From positions 1 through 64,000 of the forward strand of contig CAMYMG010000009.1 in NCBI GenBank assembly GCA_947259295.1: a stretch of 64,000 nucleotides of DNA, in the 5' to 3' direction. Within the stretch, counting starts at the first letter, position 1. Every line of letters begins with the position of its first letter. The position numbers were made by a program, and so were the translations under genes. The DNA comes from an uncultured Rhizobiaceae bacterium. GTDB lineage: Bacteria; Pseudomonadota; Alphaproteobacteria; Rhizobiales; Rhizobiaceae. Below are positions 45,149-54,132 of this stretch, in pieces. The notes below the pieces were generated by a model. That model did not search any database and was not told the DNA's origin. It saw only the letters and a list, made by a program, of their open reading frames with translations.

Positions 45149-46388
45149 CCTGCCCGACAGCTGCGACGTCGCCATCGTCGGCGGCGGCCCCGCTGGCCTG
45201 GCGGCCGCCGTAGCGCTGCGCAAGCAGGGCATCGCCTCGGTCGTCGTGCTCGAACGCGAGCCGCAGGCAGGGGGCATTCCGCGCCATTGCGGCCACTTCC
45301 CCTTCGGCATGCGCGAGTTCCGCCGCCTGCTCCGCGGTCCGGACTATGCCGCGCGGCTGGTCGCCCGTGCGGTTCGATCGGGTGCCGATATCCGCACCTC
45401 GGTCACCGTCACCGCCCTCAACCTGGGCGGCCGGCTCAGCCTGTCTACGCCCGACGGCATTGCAGAACTCAAGGCAAAGCGGGTGCTGCTCGCCACCGGC
45501 GTACGCGAGAAAAGCCGCGCCGCCCGGCTGATCGGCGGTGAAAAGCCCGGTGGCGTGCTGTCGACCGGCGCCCTGCAGGGCATGATCTATCTCAAGGGCG
45601 AGAAGCCCTTTTCCCGGCCGGTCGTGCTCGGCACCGAGTTGGTCGCCTTCTCCTCGCTGCTGACCTGCCGACACATGGGAATTCGCCCCGTCGCCATGGT
45701 GGAGCCGGCAGCAACCGTCACGGCGCGCTGGCCGGCCCGCCTCCTGCCGAAACTCCTGCGCATACCGCTGATGCTCGGCACCGAACTGACCGCGATCCAC
45801 GGCAAGTCGCGGGTGACCGGCGTCGATCTTGTCGGCCCGGATGGCAAGACCCGGCATGTCGAGGCCGATGGCGTCATTGTCACAGGCGGCTTCGTGCCGG
45901 AATCCTCCCTGCTGAAGGCAAGCCACCTGGCGGTCGATCCGGCGAGCGGCGGACCCGATATCGACCAGTTCGGCCGCTGCTCGGACCCTGCCTATTTCGC
46001 CGCCGGCAATCTGCTGCGCGCTGTCGAGACTGCCGGCTGGAGTTGGGCCGAGGGCCGCCGCGCCGGCCGCACCATCGCCTACGACCTGAAAACCGGCCTG
46101 CTCGCGCCGAAACCCGGACTGCGGGTGGCGCTCCACAGCTCGGCGCTGAAATACGCCCTGCCGCAGCGCATCGCCTATTCGGCGAACAGCCCATGGTCGG
46201 CGAAGGTGCTGCAGTTCCGCGTCACGCGCCCCGTCAACGGCCGCCTCAGCTTGCGCCTCGACGGCAAGACGCTGTGGTCGAAGCCGTTCGCTGCCCTGCC
46301 GGAGCGCCGGATCACCCTGCCGATATCCATGTTGCCCGATGGCCGCGAGGGGCTCGCCGAATTCCACATCCAGGAAGAAGCCCAATGA
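45138..46388 (+). CDS. FAD/NAD(P)-binding oxidoreductase (GlpB-like partner)
   Basis: A 416-residue flavoprotein. The GxGxxG motif is in VAIVGGGPAGLAAAVALRKQ and the PHCGHF-like RHCGHFPFG loop follows. A second nucleotide motif is VLLATGVREKSRAARLIGG and the C-terminal FAD site is FAAGNLLRAVETAGW. The C-terminal domain has four beta-strands. It overlaps the previous gene by 11 bases and the kinase gene by four, so it probably works in a complex with the GlpA-like protein. Confidence 0.88.
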   Translation: MPADLPDSCDVAIVGGGPAGLAAAVALRKQGIASVVVLEREPQAGGIPRHCGHFPFGMREFRRLLRGPDYAARLVARAVRSGADIRTSVTVTALNLGGRLSLSTPDGIAELKAKRVLLATGVREKSRAARLIGGEKPGGVLSTGALQGMIYLKGEKPFSRPVVLGTELVAFSSLLTCRHMGIRPVAMVEPAATVTARWPARLLPKLLRIPLMLGTELTAIHGKSRVTGVDLVGPDGKTRHVEADGVIVTGGFVPESSLLKASHLAVDPASGGPDIDQFGRCSDPAYFAAGNLLRAVETAGWSWAEGRRAGRTIAYDLKTGLLAPKPGLRVALHSSALKYALPQRIAYSANSPWSAKVLQFRVTRPVNGRLSLRLDGKTLWSKPFAALPERRITLPISMLPDGREGLAEFHIQEEAQ

Positions 46389-47821
46389 ACACGCTGGCAA
46401 TCGACCAGGGAACCACCAGCACGCGTGCGCTCGTGGTCGATGCCGGCGGGCGGGTGACGCCGCTCGTATCCTTGCCGCACCGCCAGATCTACCCGCGGAT
46501 GGGCTGGGTGGAGCACGACCCGGAAGAACTGATCGGCAATCTTCTGGCCTGCCTCGACGCGGCTGGCGCCGTGCCGGACCTTTGCGCAATCGGCATCGAC
46601 AACCAGGGCGAGAGCTGCCTCGCCTGGGATGCCGATACCGGCCGCGCCATCAGCCCGGTCATCGTGTGGCAGGACGACCGCACCGCCGCCGACATCGGGC
46701 GGCTCGCCGCCGACGGCGTCGAGGCGATGGTGCTGGAGCGCGCCGGGCTGCCGCTCGACCCCTATTTCTCCGCCTCCAAGCTCGGCTGGATCATGCGCGA
46801 GATTCCCGAGGCCCGGTCGCTTGCCGCAAAGGGCCGGCTGCGCCTCGGCACGACGGATGCCTTCTTCCTCGACCGGCTGACCGGCCGCTTCGTCACCGAT
46901 CTCGCCACCGCCTCTCGCACCTCGCTGATCGACCTGGCGAGCTGCCGATGGGATGCCGATCTCTGCGCCCTGTTCGGCGTGCCGCTCGAGGCGCTGCCCG
47001 AAATCGTTCCCTGCACCGGCGACTTCGGCACGCTGTCTGTCGGCGGCAGATCGGTACCGCTCGCCGCCTCCATCGTCGACCAGCAGGCGTCGCTCTACGG
47101 CCATGGCTGCCGACATGTCGGCGACGCCAAGATCACCTTCGGCACCGGCGCCTTCGCGCTTGCCGTCACCGGCGCAATGATGCGCACCGAAGCCGGCGGG
47201 CCGCTACCCACCGTCGCCTGGCAGAAATCCGGCGAGGCGGCGACCTATGCGCTAGACGGCGGCGTCTACAGCGCCTCATCGGCCGTCAACTGGGCGCGCG
47301 GCCTCGGCCTGTTTTCCGAGTTCGCCGAGATCGACAGCTTCGACGCACCGGCGGCGATCGACCGCGGCATCGCCTTCGTGCCCGCGCTTGCAGGCCTCGC
47401 CTGCCCGCATTGGGACCGTTCGGCGCGCGGCGCCTGGCTCGGACTGTCGCTCGATGCCGCCCCGGCCGACATGATACAGGCCCTGATCGAAGGCGTTGCC
47501 TTGCGCATGGGCGAGGTGGCCAGCGCTATGCATTCCCTGCAGCCTCTCTCGTCGCCTTTATCGATCGACGGCGGCATGGCCGCAAACAGCTATTTCTGCC
47601 AGTTCCTCGCCGACACGCTGCAGCGCGAGATTATCATCTCAGACCAGCCGGAGCTCACCGCCATCGGCACGGCAGCCCTTGCAGCCGAAGCTGTCGGGCG
47701 TCCGCTCGCCTTTGAGCGCAGCGGCCGCCGTGTCGCGCCGCGCGAGGTCCCGAATGGGCGAGCCGAGCACTTTGCTGCGGCCCGCCGCGCGGTACAGGCC
47801 TATGGGCAGTTCGGTAAGTAG
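46385..47821 (+). CDS. FGGY-family kinase (glycerol kinase-like)
   Basis: A 478-residue kinase. The N-terminal ATP/substrate loop is TLAIDQGTTSTRALVVDAGG. The motif IGIDNQGESCLAWDADTG, VVWQDDRTAADI, the central DQQASLYGHG region and the C-terminal SIDGGMAANSYFCQFLAD complete the family. Its ATG overlaps the upstream stop. Position in the DeoR/GlpA/GlpB-like operon suggests that it phosphorylates a polyol that the two flavoproteins then oxidise. Confidence 0.9.
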   Translation: MNTLAIDQGTTSTRALVVDAGGRVTPLVSLPHRQIYPRMGWVEHDPEELIGNLLACLDAAGAVPDLCAIGIDNQGESCLAWDADTGRAISPVIVWQDDRTAADIGRLAADGVEAMVLERAGLPLDPYFSASKLGWIMREIPEARSLAAKGRLRLGTTDAFFLDRLTGRFVTDLATASRTSLIDLASCRWDADLCALFGVPLEALPEIVPCTGDFGTLSVGGRSVPLAASIVDQQASLYGHGCRHVGDAKITFGTGAFALAVTGAMMRTEAGGPLPTVAWQKSGEAATYALDGGVYSASSAVNWARGLGLFSEFAEIDSFDAPAAIDRGIAFVPALAGLACPHWDRSARGAWLGLSLDAAPADMIQALIEGVALRMGEVASAMHSLQPLSSPLSIDGGMAANSYFCQFLADTLQREIIISDQPELTAIGTAALAAEAVGRPLAFERSGRRVAPREVPNGRAEHFAAARRAVQAYGQFGK

Positions 47822-47848
47822 CGCCTTACTCTAAAAATGCCGGGCCCG

Positions 47849-48310
47849 CTACTCCGCGAGATTGGCGTCGTTCATCGACCGCACCAGCGTGCCGAGTTCG
47901 GGCTCATCAACCAGAAGCGCGGCATCTTCAGGCGACAGCCACGCGCGATGCCGCCGTGCGCTCTCCTGCCACTCCGTCAGTATGCTCTCGACCTCGAGCA
48001 GGTAGACGGTGACCTTGACGTTGATGAACCGCGTCTTCAGCCGCTTCCAGTAATCATAGGTCCCGAGCGGCAGTTTCAGGATCCTGCCGGTCACCCCGGC
48101 TTCCTCCTCGGCCTCGATCTTGGCGGCCTTCTTGCCGCTCTTGCCCTTCATCGGCCAACCCTTGGGCACGATGAAGCGCTTCGTCGTGTTGGAAGTGATC
48201 AGCAGCACCTCCACGCCGCCCTCGGCGTCGAGGCGAAACGGGATCGCCGCCACCTGGCGGATAGGCTTGCCCTTCTTGGCCATTTTGACGGCGCGCTTCT
48301 GCTTGACCAT
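47849..48310 (-). CDS. NUDIX hydrolase with altered signature
   Basis: A 153-residue NUDIX protein. The box is recognisable in IVPKGWPMKGKSGKKAAKIE and AEEEAGVTG, but differs from GX5EX7REUXEEXGU: Lys replaces the first Glu and Ile replaces Arg of REU. The three downstream glutamates are kept. Similar variants occur in other Hyphomicrobiales. Metal binding may be changed but catalysis is still possible. Start at 48310 (MVKQKRAVKMAKK) rather than the longer frame. It faces away from the ABC operon. Confidence 0.8.
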   Translation of the reverse strand: MVKQKRAVKMAKKGKPIRQVAAIPFRLDAEGGVEVLLITSNTTKRFIVPKGWPMKGKSGKKAAKIEAEEEAGVTGRILKLPLGTYDYWKRLKTRFINVKVTVYLLEVESILTEWQESARRHRAWLSPEDAALLVDEPELGTLVRSMNDANLAE

Positions 48311-48497
48311 TCCGCCCTTTTCGTCCTCTCTCAGCAACCTGTGACAGGCGCCGGCCACCCGTTCCGGTGCTCGCGGCGTACCTTGCCGCCTTCATGCACC
48401 CGATCGCGACCGAAATCCATTTCGCATGCATCGGTTGCCGTCGCAGCAGAATTTGTTACTTGTTAGACGGCGAATGAATCTGGGAGGAGAATCGCAC

Positions 48498-49523
48498 ATG
48501 AGAACGCATTATCTGGGCGCGGCCGCGCTTGCCGCAATGCTGCTTTCGGGAACCGCGCTTGCGCGTGCCGAGAGCCTGACGCTCTACTGCAGCGCCGACG
48601 AGGTCTGGTGCCAGCAGATCAAGACCAACTTCGAGGCCGAGACCGGCATCACCGTCGACATGACGCGCAAGAGCTCCGGCGAAACCTTCGCCCAGGTCAA
48701 GGCCGAGGCGAGCAACCCGAAGGGCGATGTCTGGTGGGGCGGCACAGGCGACCCGCATCTCCAGGCGGCCGAGGAAGGGCTGACGGAGGCCTATGTCTCG
48801 CCGATGCGCGACCAGCTGCAGCCTTGGGCCGTCAAGCAGGCGGAAGCCGCCGGCGACCGCACGATCGGCGTTTATTCCGGCGCGCTCGGCTTCGGCTACA
48901 ACAAGGACCTGCTCGCCAAGAACGGCCTGCCCGAGCCGAAATGCTGGGAAGACCTGACCAAGCCTGAGTTCAAGGGCCAGGTGCAGATCGCCAACCCGAA
49001 TTCGTCGGGCACCGCCTACACGACGCTTGCCACGATGGTGCAGCTGTTCGGCGAGGAAAAGGGCTTCGACTACATGAAGGCCCTGCACAAGAACATCAAC
49101 CAGTACACCAAGTCCGGCTCCGCCCCGATCAAGGCGGCGGGTCTCGGCGAAACGACCGTCGGCATCGTCTTCATGCACGACGCCGTGGCGCAAACGGCGG
49201 CCGGCTTCCCGATCGTCACCGTGGCGCCCTGCGAGGGCACCGGCTACGAAATCGGCTCGATGTCGCTGATCAAGGACGCGCGTAATCCGGAGGCTGCGAA
49301 GAAGTTCTACGACTGGGCACTGTCGGCCGAAATGCAGTCGCGCGCCAAGGAGGCCAACTCCTACCAGCTGCCGTCGAACAAGAACGCGACCGCCTCGCCA
49401 CTGTCGCCCGACCTGTCGACGATCAAGCTGATCGACTACGACTTCAAGAAGTACGGCTCGAGCGACGAACGCAAGCGCCTCTTGAAGAAGTGGGACGACG
49501 AGGTTTCGACCCTGCCGCAGTAA
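48498..49523 (+). CDS. ABC transporter substrate-binding protein (Fe3+/polyamine-type)
   Basis: A 341-residue periplasmic protein. Signal peptide MRTHYLGAAALAAMLLSGTALARA, then SLTLYCSADEVWCQQIKTNF, typical of iron(III)/sulfonate-type (FbpA-like) receptors. Further motifs GDVWWGGTGDPHLQAAEEGL, GYNKDLLAKNGLPEPK and GETTVGIVFMHDAV. The SD gggaggag is strong. It opens a three-gene operon with a fused permease and ATPase. The ligand is unclear; iron, phosphonate or a polyamine are options. Confidence 0.9.
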   Translation: MRTHYLGAAALAAMLLSGTALARAESLTLYCSADEVWCQQIKTNFEAETGITVDMTRKSSGETFAQVKAEASNPKGDVWWGGTGDPHLQAAEEGLTEAYVSPMRDQLQPWAVKQAEAAGDRTIGVYSGALGFGYNKDLLAKNGLPEPKCWEDLTKPEFKGQVQIANPNSSGTAYTTLATMVQLFGEEKGFDYMKALHKNINQYTKSGSAPIKAAGLGETTVGIVFMHDAVAQTAAGFPIVTVAPCEGTGYEIGSMSLIKDARNPEAAKKFYDWALSAEMQSRAKEANSYQLPSNKNATASPLSPDLSTIKLIDYDFKKYGSSDERKRLLKKWDDEVSTLPQ

Positions 49524-49526
49524 ATC

Positions 49527-51800
49527 GTGCGGCACCATAAGGAAGTCCACGGCCTTCACCCGACCGTCATCCTGTGGGTGGCGGTCGGGCTGATCGGCTT
49601 TGCCGTGCTGCCATGGTACGGCACGGACTCGAACTTCTTCACGCTTTCCTGGCTGCTCGACGGCTATCCGCTCGACAGCGATGTCGCGCCGGCGCTGTTT
49701 CTTGCCCTGCAGGGCGAGAAGCCATGGCTGGCGCCCATCGGCGTGCTGCTCCTCGTGCCTTTCCTGCTGTGGAACAGGCAAAAGACCGACCCGTTTTTCG
49801 GCCGCCTGCTGATCGCCGTCGGCGCCATCGGCTTCGCCTATCTGATGCTGCAGGGCTTTGCGATCGGCCTGCGCGGCTGGCGCTTCGAATGGATGACGGC
49901 TCTCTTTGGCGAGCTCGGCGACCGCCAGTTCGGCATGGGCTACGGCGCCATGCTGGCGGCCGGCGCCTTCCTCTTCCTGTTCTCGCTCGGGCTTGCCGGC
50001 CGCGGCGTTGTCGGCGGCGACGTCTTCGTCGTCAGCACCATCGCCTTCGTCATCACCGTCGTGGCGCTGTTCATCTTCATGCCCATCCTGCAGATGCTGG
50101 CCAACGCCATGATCACGCAGGAAGGCACCTATTCGCTCTCCAGTTTCGCCGGCAAGATATTCAGCGAGCGTCTCTGGGGCCTCGGCTGCGTCACGCAGAA
50201 CATCGGCTGCGGCGTCGCCTGGAACTCGCTGTTCCTCGCCATCCTCGTCGGGGTGCTGACCACGCTGCTCGGCCTCGTCTTCGCGCTGGTCGTCACCCGC
50301 ACCGGCTTCCGCTACGGGCGCGTCCTGCGGGCGCTCACCGTGCTGCCCATCATCACGCCGCCCTTCGTCATCGGCCTCGCCATCATCCTTCTGTTCGGCC
50401 TGTCGGGCGCCGTCACCCAGATGTTCGCCGAGCTGTTCGGCATGCAGGCGACGCGCTGGGTCTATGGCCTACCTGGCCTGTTGATCGCGCAGCTCCTCGC
50501 CTTCACCCCGATCGCCTTCCTGGTGTTGATCGGCGTCGTCGAGGGGATCAGCCCATCCATGGAGGAAGCCGCGCAGACGCTGCGCGCCAGCCGCTGGCAG
50601 ACCTTCCGCACTGTCTCGCTGCCACTGATGCGGCCGGGGCTGGCCAACGCCTTCCTGCTCGGCTTCATCGAGAGTATGGCCGATTTCGGCAATCCGCTGG
50701 TGCTCGGCGGCAATTTCGATGTGCTGTCAACCGAGATCTTCTTCGCCATCGTCGGCGCCCAGAACGACCAGGCGCAGGCCGCCGTACTTGCCATCGTGCT
50801 CTTGGCCTTCACGCTCGGCGCCTTCTACGCGCAGCGCTTCTGGCTCGGCCAGAAATCCTACACCACCGTCTCGGGCAAGGGCGATTCCGGCGTCCATCCG
50901 CTGCTGCCCTCCGGCCTGCGCTACACCGTCTTCGCCATCGCCGGCTTCTGGGTGCTGTTCACCGTCTTCGTCTACGCCACCATTTTCTACGGCAGCTTCG
51001 TCAAGCTGTGGGGCGTCGACAACAGTCTCACCCTTGTCCACTACGTGAAGTCATTCGCCATCGGCTGGACCGAGTTCGGCATCCACTGGAAGGGCGCGGC
51101 CTGGAGCTCTTTCTGGACCACCATCACGATCGCGCTCGTCTCGGCGCCGCTCACCGCGGCGATCGGACTGCTCACCGCCTACCTGCTGGTGCGCCAGGAT
51201 TTTGCCGGCAAGGACGCCTTCGAGTTCGGCACGATGCTGTCCTTCGCCATCCCCGGCACGGTGATCGGCGTCTCCTACGTCATCGCCTTCAACGTACCGC
51301 CGATCGAGCTCACGGGCACCGGCGTCATCCTCGTGCTTTCCTTCATCTTCCGCAACATGCCGGTCGGTGTGCGCGCCGGCGTCGCCTCGATGTCGCAGAT
51401 CGACCGCAGCCTCGACGAATCCTCGCTGACGCTCGGCGCCAATTCCTGGCAGACCTTCCGCAAGATCGTGCTGCCGCTGCTCAGGCCCGCCATCCTCGCC
51501 GCGCTGGTCTATTCCTTCGTGCGCGCCATGACCGCCATCAGCGCCATCATCTTCCTGGTGTCGGCCCGCTACGACATGTCGACCAGCTACATCATCGGCC
51601 GCGTCGAGAACAACGAGTACGGCATCGCCATCGCCTATTCGGCGGTGCTGATCGCCGTCATGCTCGCCGTCATCGGCCTGATGCAGCTCGCCGTCGGCAG
51701 CCTCAACATCGGCCGCCGCGGCCGCGACGGCGACCTGTCGCAATCGCGCACCAATGTCGCTGCCGCGCGCCCGCAACCGGCATTTTCAGGAGGCGGCTGA
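49527..51800 (+). CDS. Fused ABC permease (two FbpB-type domains)
   Basis: A 757-residue inner membrane protein. After an N-terminal part of about 210 residues with several extra TM helices (HPTVILWVAVGLIGFAVLP, VVGGDVFVVSTIAFVI), two permease domains follow, each with an EAA loop (EEAAQTLRASRWQTFRTVSL and DESSLTLGANSWQTFRKIVL). The fused two-domain layout is typical of FbpB/SfuB iron transporters, though the long N-terminal extension makes it larger than many. The GTG start follows the binding-protein stop by four bases. Confidence 0.9.
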   Translation: MRHHKEVHGLHPTVILWVAVGLIGFAVLPWYGTDSNFFTLSWLLDGYPLDSDVAPALFLALQGEKPWLAPIGVLLLVPFLLWNRQKTDPFFGRLLIAVGAIGFAYLMLQGFAIGLRGWRFEWMTALFGELGDRQFGMGYGAMLAAGAFLFLFSLGLAGRGVVGGDVFVVSTIAFVITVVALFIFMPILQMLANAMITQEGTYSLSSFAGKIFSERLWGLGCVTQNIGCGVAWNSLFLAILVGVLTTLLGLVFALVVTRTGFRYGRVLRALTVLPIITPPFVIGLAIILLFGLSGAVTQMFAELFGMQATRWVYGLPGLLIAQLLAFTPIAFLVLIGVVEGISPSMEEAAQTLRASRWQTFRTVSLPLMRPGLANAFLLGFIESMADFGNPLVLGGNFDVLSTEIFFAIVGAQNDQAQAAVLAIVLLAFTLGAFYAQRFWLGQKSYTTVSGKGDSGVHPLLPSGLRYTVFAIAGFWVLFTVFVYATIFYGSFVKLWGVDNSLTLVHYVKSFAIGWTEFGIHWKGAAWSSFWTTITIALVSAPLTAAIGLLTAYLLVRQDFAGKDAFEFGTMLSFAIPGTVIGVSYVIAFNVPPIELTGTGVILVLSFIFRNMPVGVRAGVASMSQIDRSLDESSLTLGANSWQTFRKIVLPLLRPAILAALVYSFVRAMTAISAIIFLVSARYDMSTSYIIGRVENNEYGIAIAYSAVLIAVMLAVIGLMQLAVGSLNIGRRGRDGDLSQSRTNVAAARPQPAFSGGG

Positions 51801-52876
51801 TGGCCGAGATCAAGAGCAACGCGGCGTCGGTGGAATTCCGCAACGTCTCGAAATTCTACGGCAAGTCGAAGGTGGCCGCCGTCAACGACGTCTCGCTCAA
51901 CGTCGAGGCCGGCAAGCTGGTCACCCTGCTCGGGCCCTCCGGCTGCGGCAAGACGACGACGCTCAGAATGATCGCCGGACTCGAAATGGCGACGAGCGGG
52001 GAGATCCTGATCGGCGGCGCCGACGTCACATCGCTGCCCGCCACCGACCGCGACGTGTCGATGGTGTTCCAGTCCTACGCGCTGTTCCCGCATATGAGCG
52101 TCATGGAGAATGTCCAGTACGGCCTGCGCTTCTCCGGCTTCCCGAAGAAGGAGATTGCCGAGCGGGCCAATGCCGGGCTGGAACTCGTCGGCCTCACCGG
52201 CTACGGCGACCGGCTGCCCAGCCAGCTCTCGGGCGGCCAGCAGCAGCGCGTCGCCGTGGCGCGCGCCCTGGTTCTCGAGCCGCAGGTGCTCTTGTTCGAC
52301 GAGCCGCTCTCCAATCTCGACGCCAAGTTGCGCCGCCGCGTGCGCGAGGAAATCCGCGAGATCCAGCAGAAGCTCGGCCTGACCGTCGTCTATGTGACGC
52401 ACGACCAGGAAGAGGCGCTTGCCGTCTCGGACCGCATCATCGTCATGAACAACGCCGTCATCGCGCAGGACGGCACGCCGCGCGAACTCTACGACGCGCC
52501 GGCCAGCGCCTTCGTCGCCGACTTCATCGGCGAGGCCAACATGTTCGACTGCGAGGTCGTCGCCGTCGATGGCGACGTGGCAACGGTCCGCCTGGGGCCG
52601 GTGACGCTGAACCTGCCGGCGCGCGATCACGCAGCCGGCCCGGCCCGGCTCGCGGCGCGACCGAACCGCATCGACATCGCTGCCGCGGAAACGCCGGGTA
52701 CGTTGCCCGGCACGATCGAGAAGGCCACCTATGTCGGCAGCCATCTCGAATTCGTCGTCGGCACCGAGTTCGGCGAAGTCTTCGTCGTCTCGCCGGATGT
52801 GGATTCCGGCCTCAGGGCCGGCCAGCCGGTCGGCCTCGCTTTCCCCGAGCGCGGGCCTGTGCTGATCAAGGGGTGA
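51800..52876 (+). CDS. ABC transporter ATPase with TOBE domain
   Basis: A 358-residue ATPase: Walker A GPSGCGKTT, Q-loop FQSYALFPHMSV, signature LSGGQQQRVAVAR, Walker B LLFDEPLSNLD, switch THDQEEALAVSD. A C-terminal TOBE/regulatory domain follows (about residues 240-358, with EANMFDCEV and IEKATYVGSHLEF). The start overlaps the permease stop by one base. With the other two genes it forms a complete importer. Confidence 0.93.
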   Translation: MAEIKSNAASVEFRNVSKFYGKSKVAAVNDVSLNVEAGKLVTLLGPSGCGKTTTLRMIAGLEMATSGEILIGGADVTSLPATDRDVSMVFQSYALFPHMSVMENVQYGLRFSGFPKKEIAERANAGLELVGLTGYGDRLPSQLSGGQQQRVAVARALVLEPQVLLFDEPLSNLDAKLRRRVREEIREIQQKLGLTVVYVTHDQEEALAVSDRIIVMNNAVIAQDGTPRELYDAPASAFVADFIGEANMFDCEVVAVDGDVATVRLGPVTLNLPARDHAAGPARLAARPNRIDIAAAETPGTLPGTIEKATYVGSHLEFVVGTEFGEVFVVSPDVDSGLRAGQPVGLAFPERGPVLIKG

Positions 52877-52931
52877 GAAAAACAAGCTCCACCGGCATCA
52901 ACGCATGCCGAGCTTCGGGCTTACCTTGCCA

Positions 52932-52966
52932 TTTGGCAGAAGTTCACTTATATTTCGCCAAAAGTG
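52932..52966. promoter_or_regulatory. Nested inverted repeats before the toxin-antitoxin operon
   Basis: TTTGGC (52932-52937) pairs with GCCAAA (52957-52962), and CACTT (52945-52949) pairs with AAGTG (52962-52966). They end three bases before the antitoxin ATG. They are probably the operator for autoregulation by the Xre antitoxin. Confidence 0.5.
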
Positions 52967-52968
52967 AG

Positions 52969-53391
52969 ATGGACGAAATGTTGCTTCAGCCGATTGCTCA
53001 CACCCCACCCGCCACCGGACAAGTCGCTATCAGCGACGAGGAAGCCGGCGCGCTGGCGCGCACGACGGTCAACCTCTTCAAGGCGTGGAAGCTGACCGAC
53101 GCCGAGGCCACCACTCTGCTCGGCGGCATGTCGCCCCGCACCTGGGCACGCTGGAAGGAGCGGAGCTTCGGCCGCATCGACCGCGATCTCAGGATGCGCA
53201 TGGCGCATCTCATCGGCATCCACAAGGGACTGCGCTACCTCTTCAAGGAGCCGGCGCGCGGCTATGCCTGGCTGCGCAAGCCGAACGCCGCCTTTGGCGG
53301 CCAGTCGGCGCTCGACCTGATGCTGCGCGGCGAGATCTCGGACCTCTCGGCGCTGCGCGAATGGATCGATGCGGAAAGGGGCGCATGGTAG
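52969..53391 (+). CDS. Xre/MbcA/ParS-type antitoxin
   Basis: A 140-residue antitoxin. An Xre-like HTH region (VNLFKAWKLTDAEATTLLGG, SPRTWARWKERSFG) is followed by the toxin-binding domain (RMRMAHLIGIHKGLRYLFKE, PNAAFGGQSALDLMLRGEIS, LREWIDAERGAW). Its last codons overlap the RES gene start by seven bases, the usual antitoxin-first order. It likely represses its own promoter by the nested repeats upstream and neutralises the RES toxin. Confidence 0.9.
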   Translation: MDEMLLQPIAHTPPATGQVAISDEEAGALARTTVNLFKAWKLTDAEATTLLGGMSPRTWARWKERSFGRIDRDLRMRMAHLIGIHKGLRYLFKEPARGYAWLRKPNAAFGGQSALDLMLRGEISDLSALREWIDAERGAW

Positions 53392-54077
53392 GCGCCGTCA
53401 GGCGGCGCGTGAAGTGGCCGAAGACGTTCCGCATCATCCGCTCTATCCATCCGCCGATCAACCTTTTCGAGGACATCGCCGACCCGCGCGACTGGGAGGC
53501 GCTGGCGGCGGTCGAGGCCAAGACCAATCCGCGCATTCGGCTCGAGATCGGCGATCTCGGCAAGGTGCCGGCGGCGCGCCGCGTCTCCGGGCCCGGCGCC
53601 AGCCTGCTCATGGCGCCCTTCGTGCATTGCTCGACGCTGAGGCCCGGCCGCTTCAGCGACGGCAGTTTTGGCATCTACTATGCCGGCGACAGCGAGGAGG
53701 TGGCGCTCGCCGAAACCATCCACCATCACCAGAAATTCATGCGCGCCACCGCCGAGGAGCCGGGCTGGACGGCGGATTTTCGCGTGCTGGTGGGCAGCAT
53801 CGACCGCAATCTCGACGATGTCGACGGCGTGCGGGGGGTGCGCGATCCCGACGACTACGCCGCCTCGCAGGCGGAAGGGCGGCGCCTCAGGGCGGCAGAC
53901 AGCGACGGCGTTACCTGGGAGAGCGTGCGCATGCCCGGCGGCCGCTGCATCGGTATCTTCTGGCCCGACGTCATCCCGGTGCCGGTCCAGGGCCGCCACT
54001 ACAGCTATCACTGGAACGGCGCGCGCGTCGACTTCGTGCGCCAGCACGACACCGGGCAGGTGTTGCAGGTCGACTGA
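53385..54077 (+). CDS. RES-domain toxin
   Basis: A 230-residue RES protein, an NAD-degrading toxin (NAD phosphorylase/ADP-ribosyltransferase fold). Seen: KTFRIIRSIHPP (conserved Arg), GIYYAGDSEEVALAETIHHH (conserved Tyr/Glu), and the domain end WPDVIPVPVQGRHYSYHW. The ATG overlaps the antitoxin stop (GCATGGTAG). Length fits the Xre-RES family. Toxicity itself is inferred from the family. Confidence 0.9.
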   Translation: MVGAVRRRVKWPKTFRIIRSIHPPINLFEDIADPRDWEALAAVEAKTNPRIRLEIGDLGKVPAARRVSGPGASLLMAPFVHCSTLRPGRFSDGSFGIYYAGDSEEVALAETIHHHQKFMRATAEEPGWTADFRVLVGSIDRNLDDVDGVRGVRDPDDYAASQAEGRRLRAADSDGVTWESVRMPGGRCIGIFWPDVIPVPVQGRHYSYHWNGARVDFVRQHDTGQVLQVD

Positions 54078-54132
54078 CCCGGTGCACCCCCACCCATGCC
54101 TCTGTGTAATGGGCGCCGCCGTCGCAAACCGC

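Noticed and set aside
49574-52876. 1100-codon plus-strand frame across permease and ATPase genes
   Set aside because: Only its last third is the true ATPase frame; the rest is an Arg/Ala/His-rich alternate frame of the permease gene.
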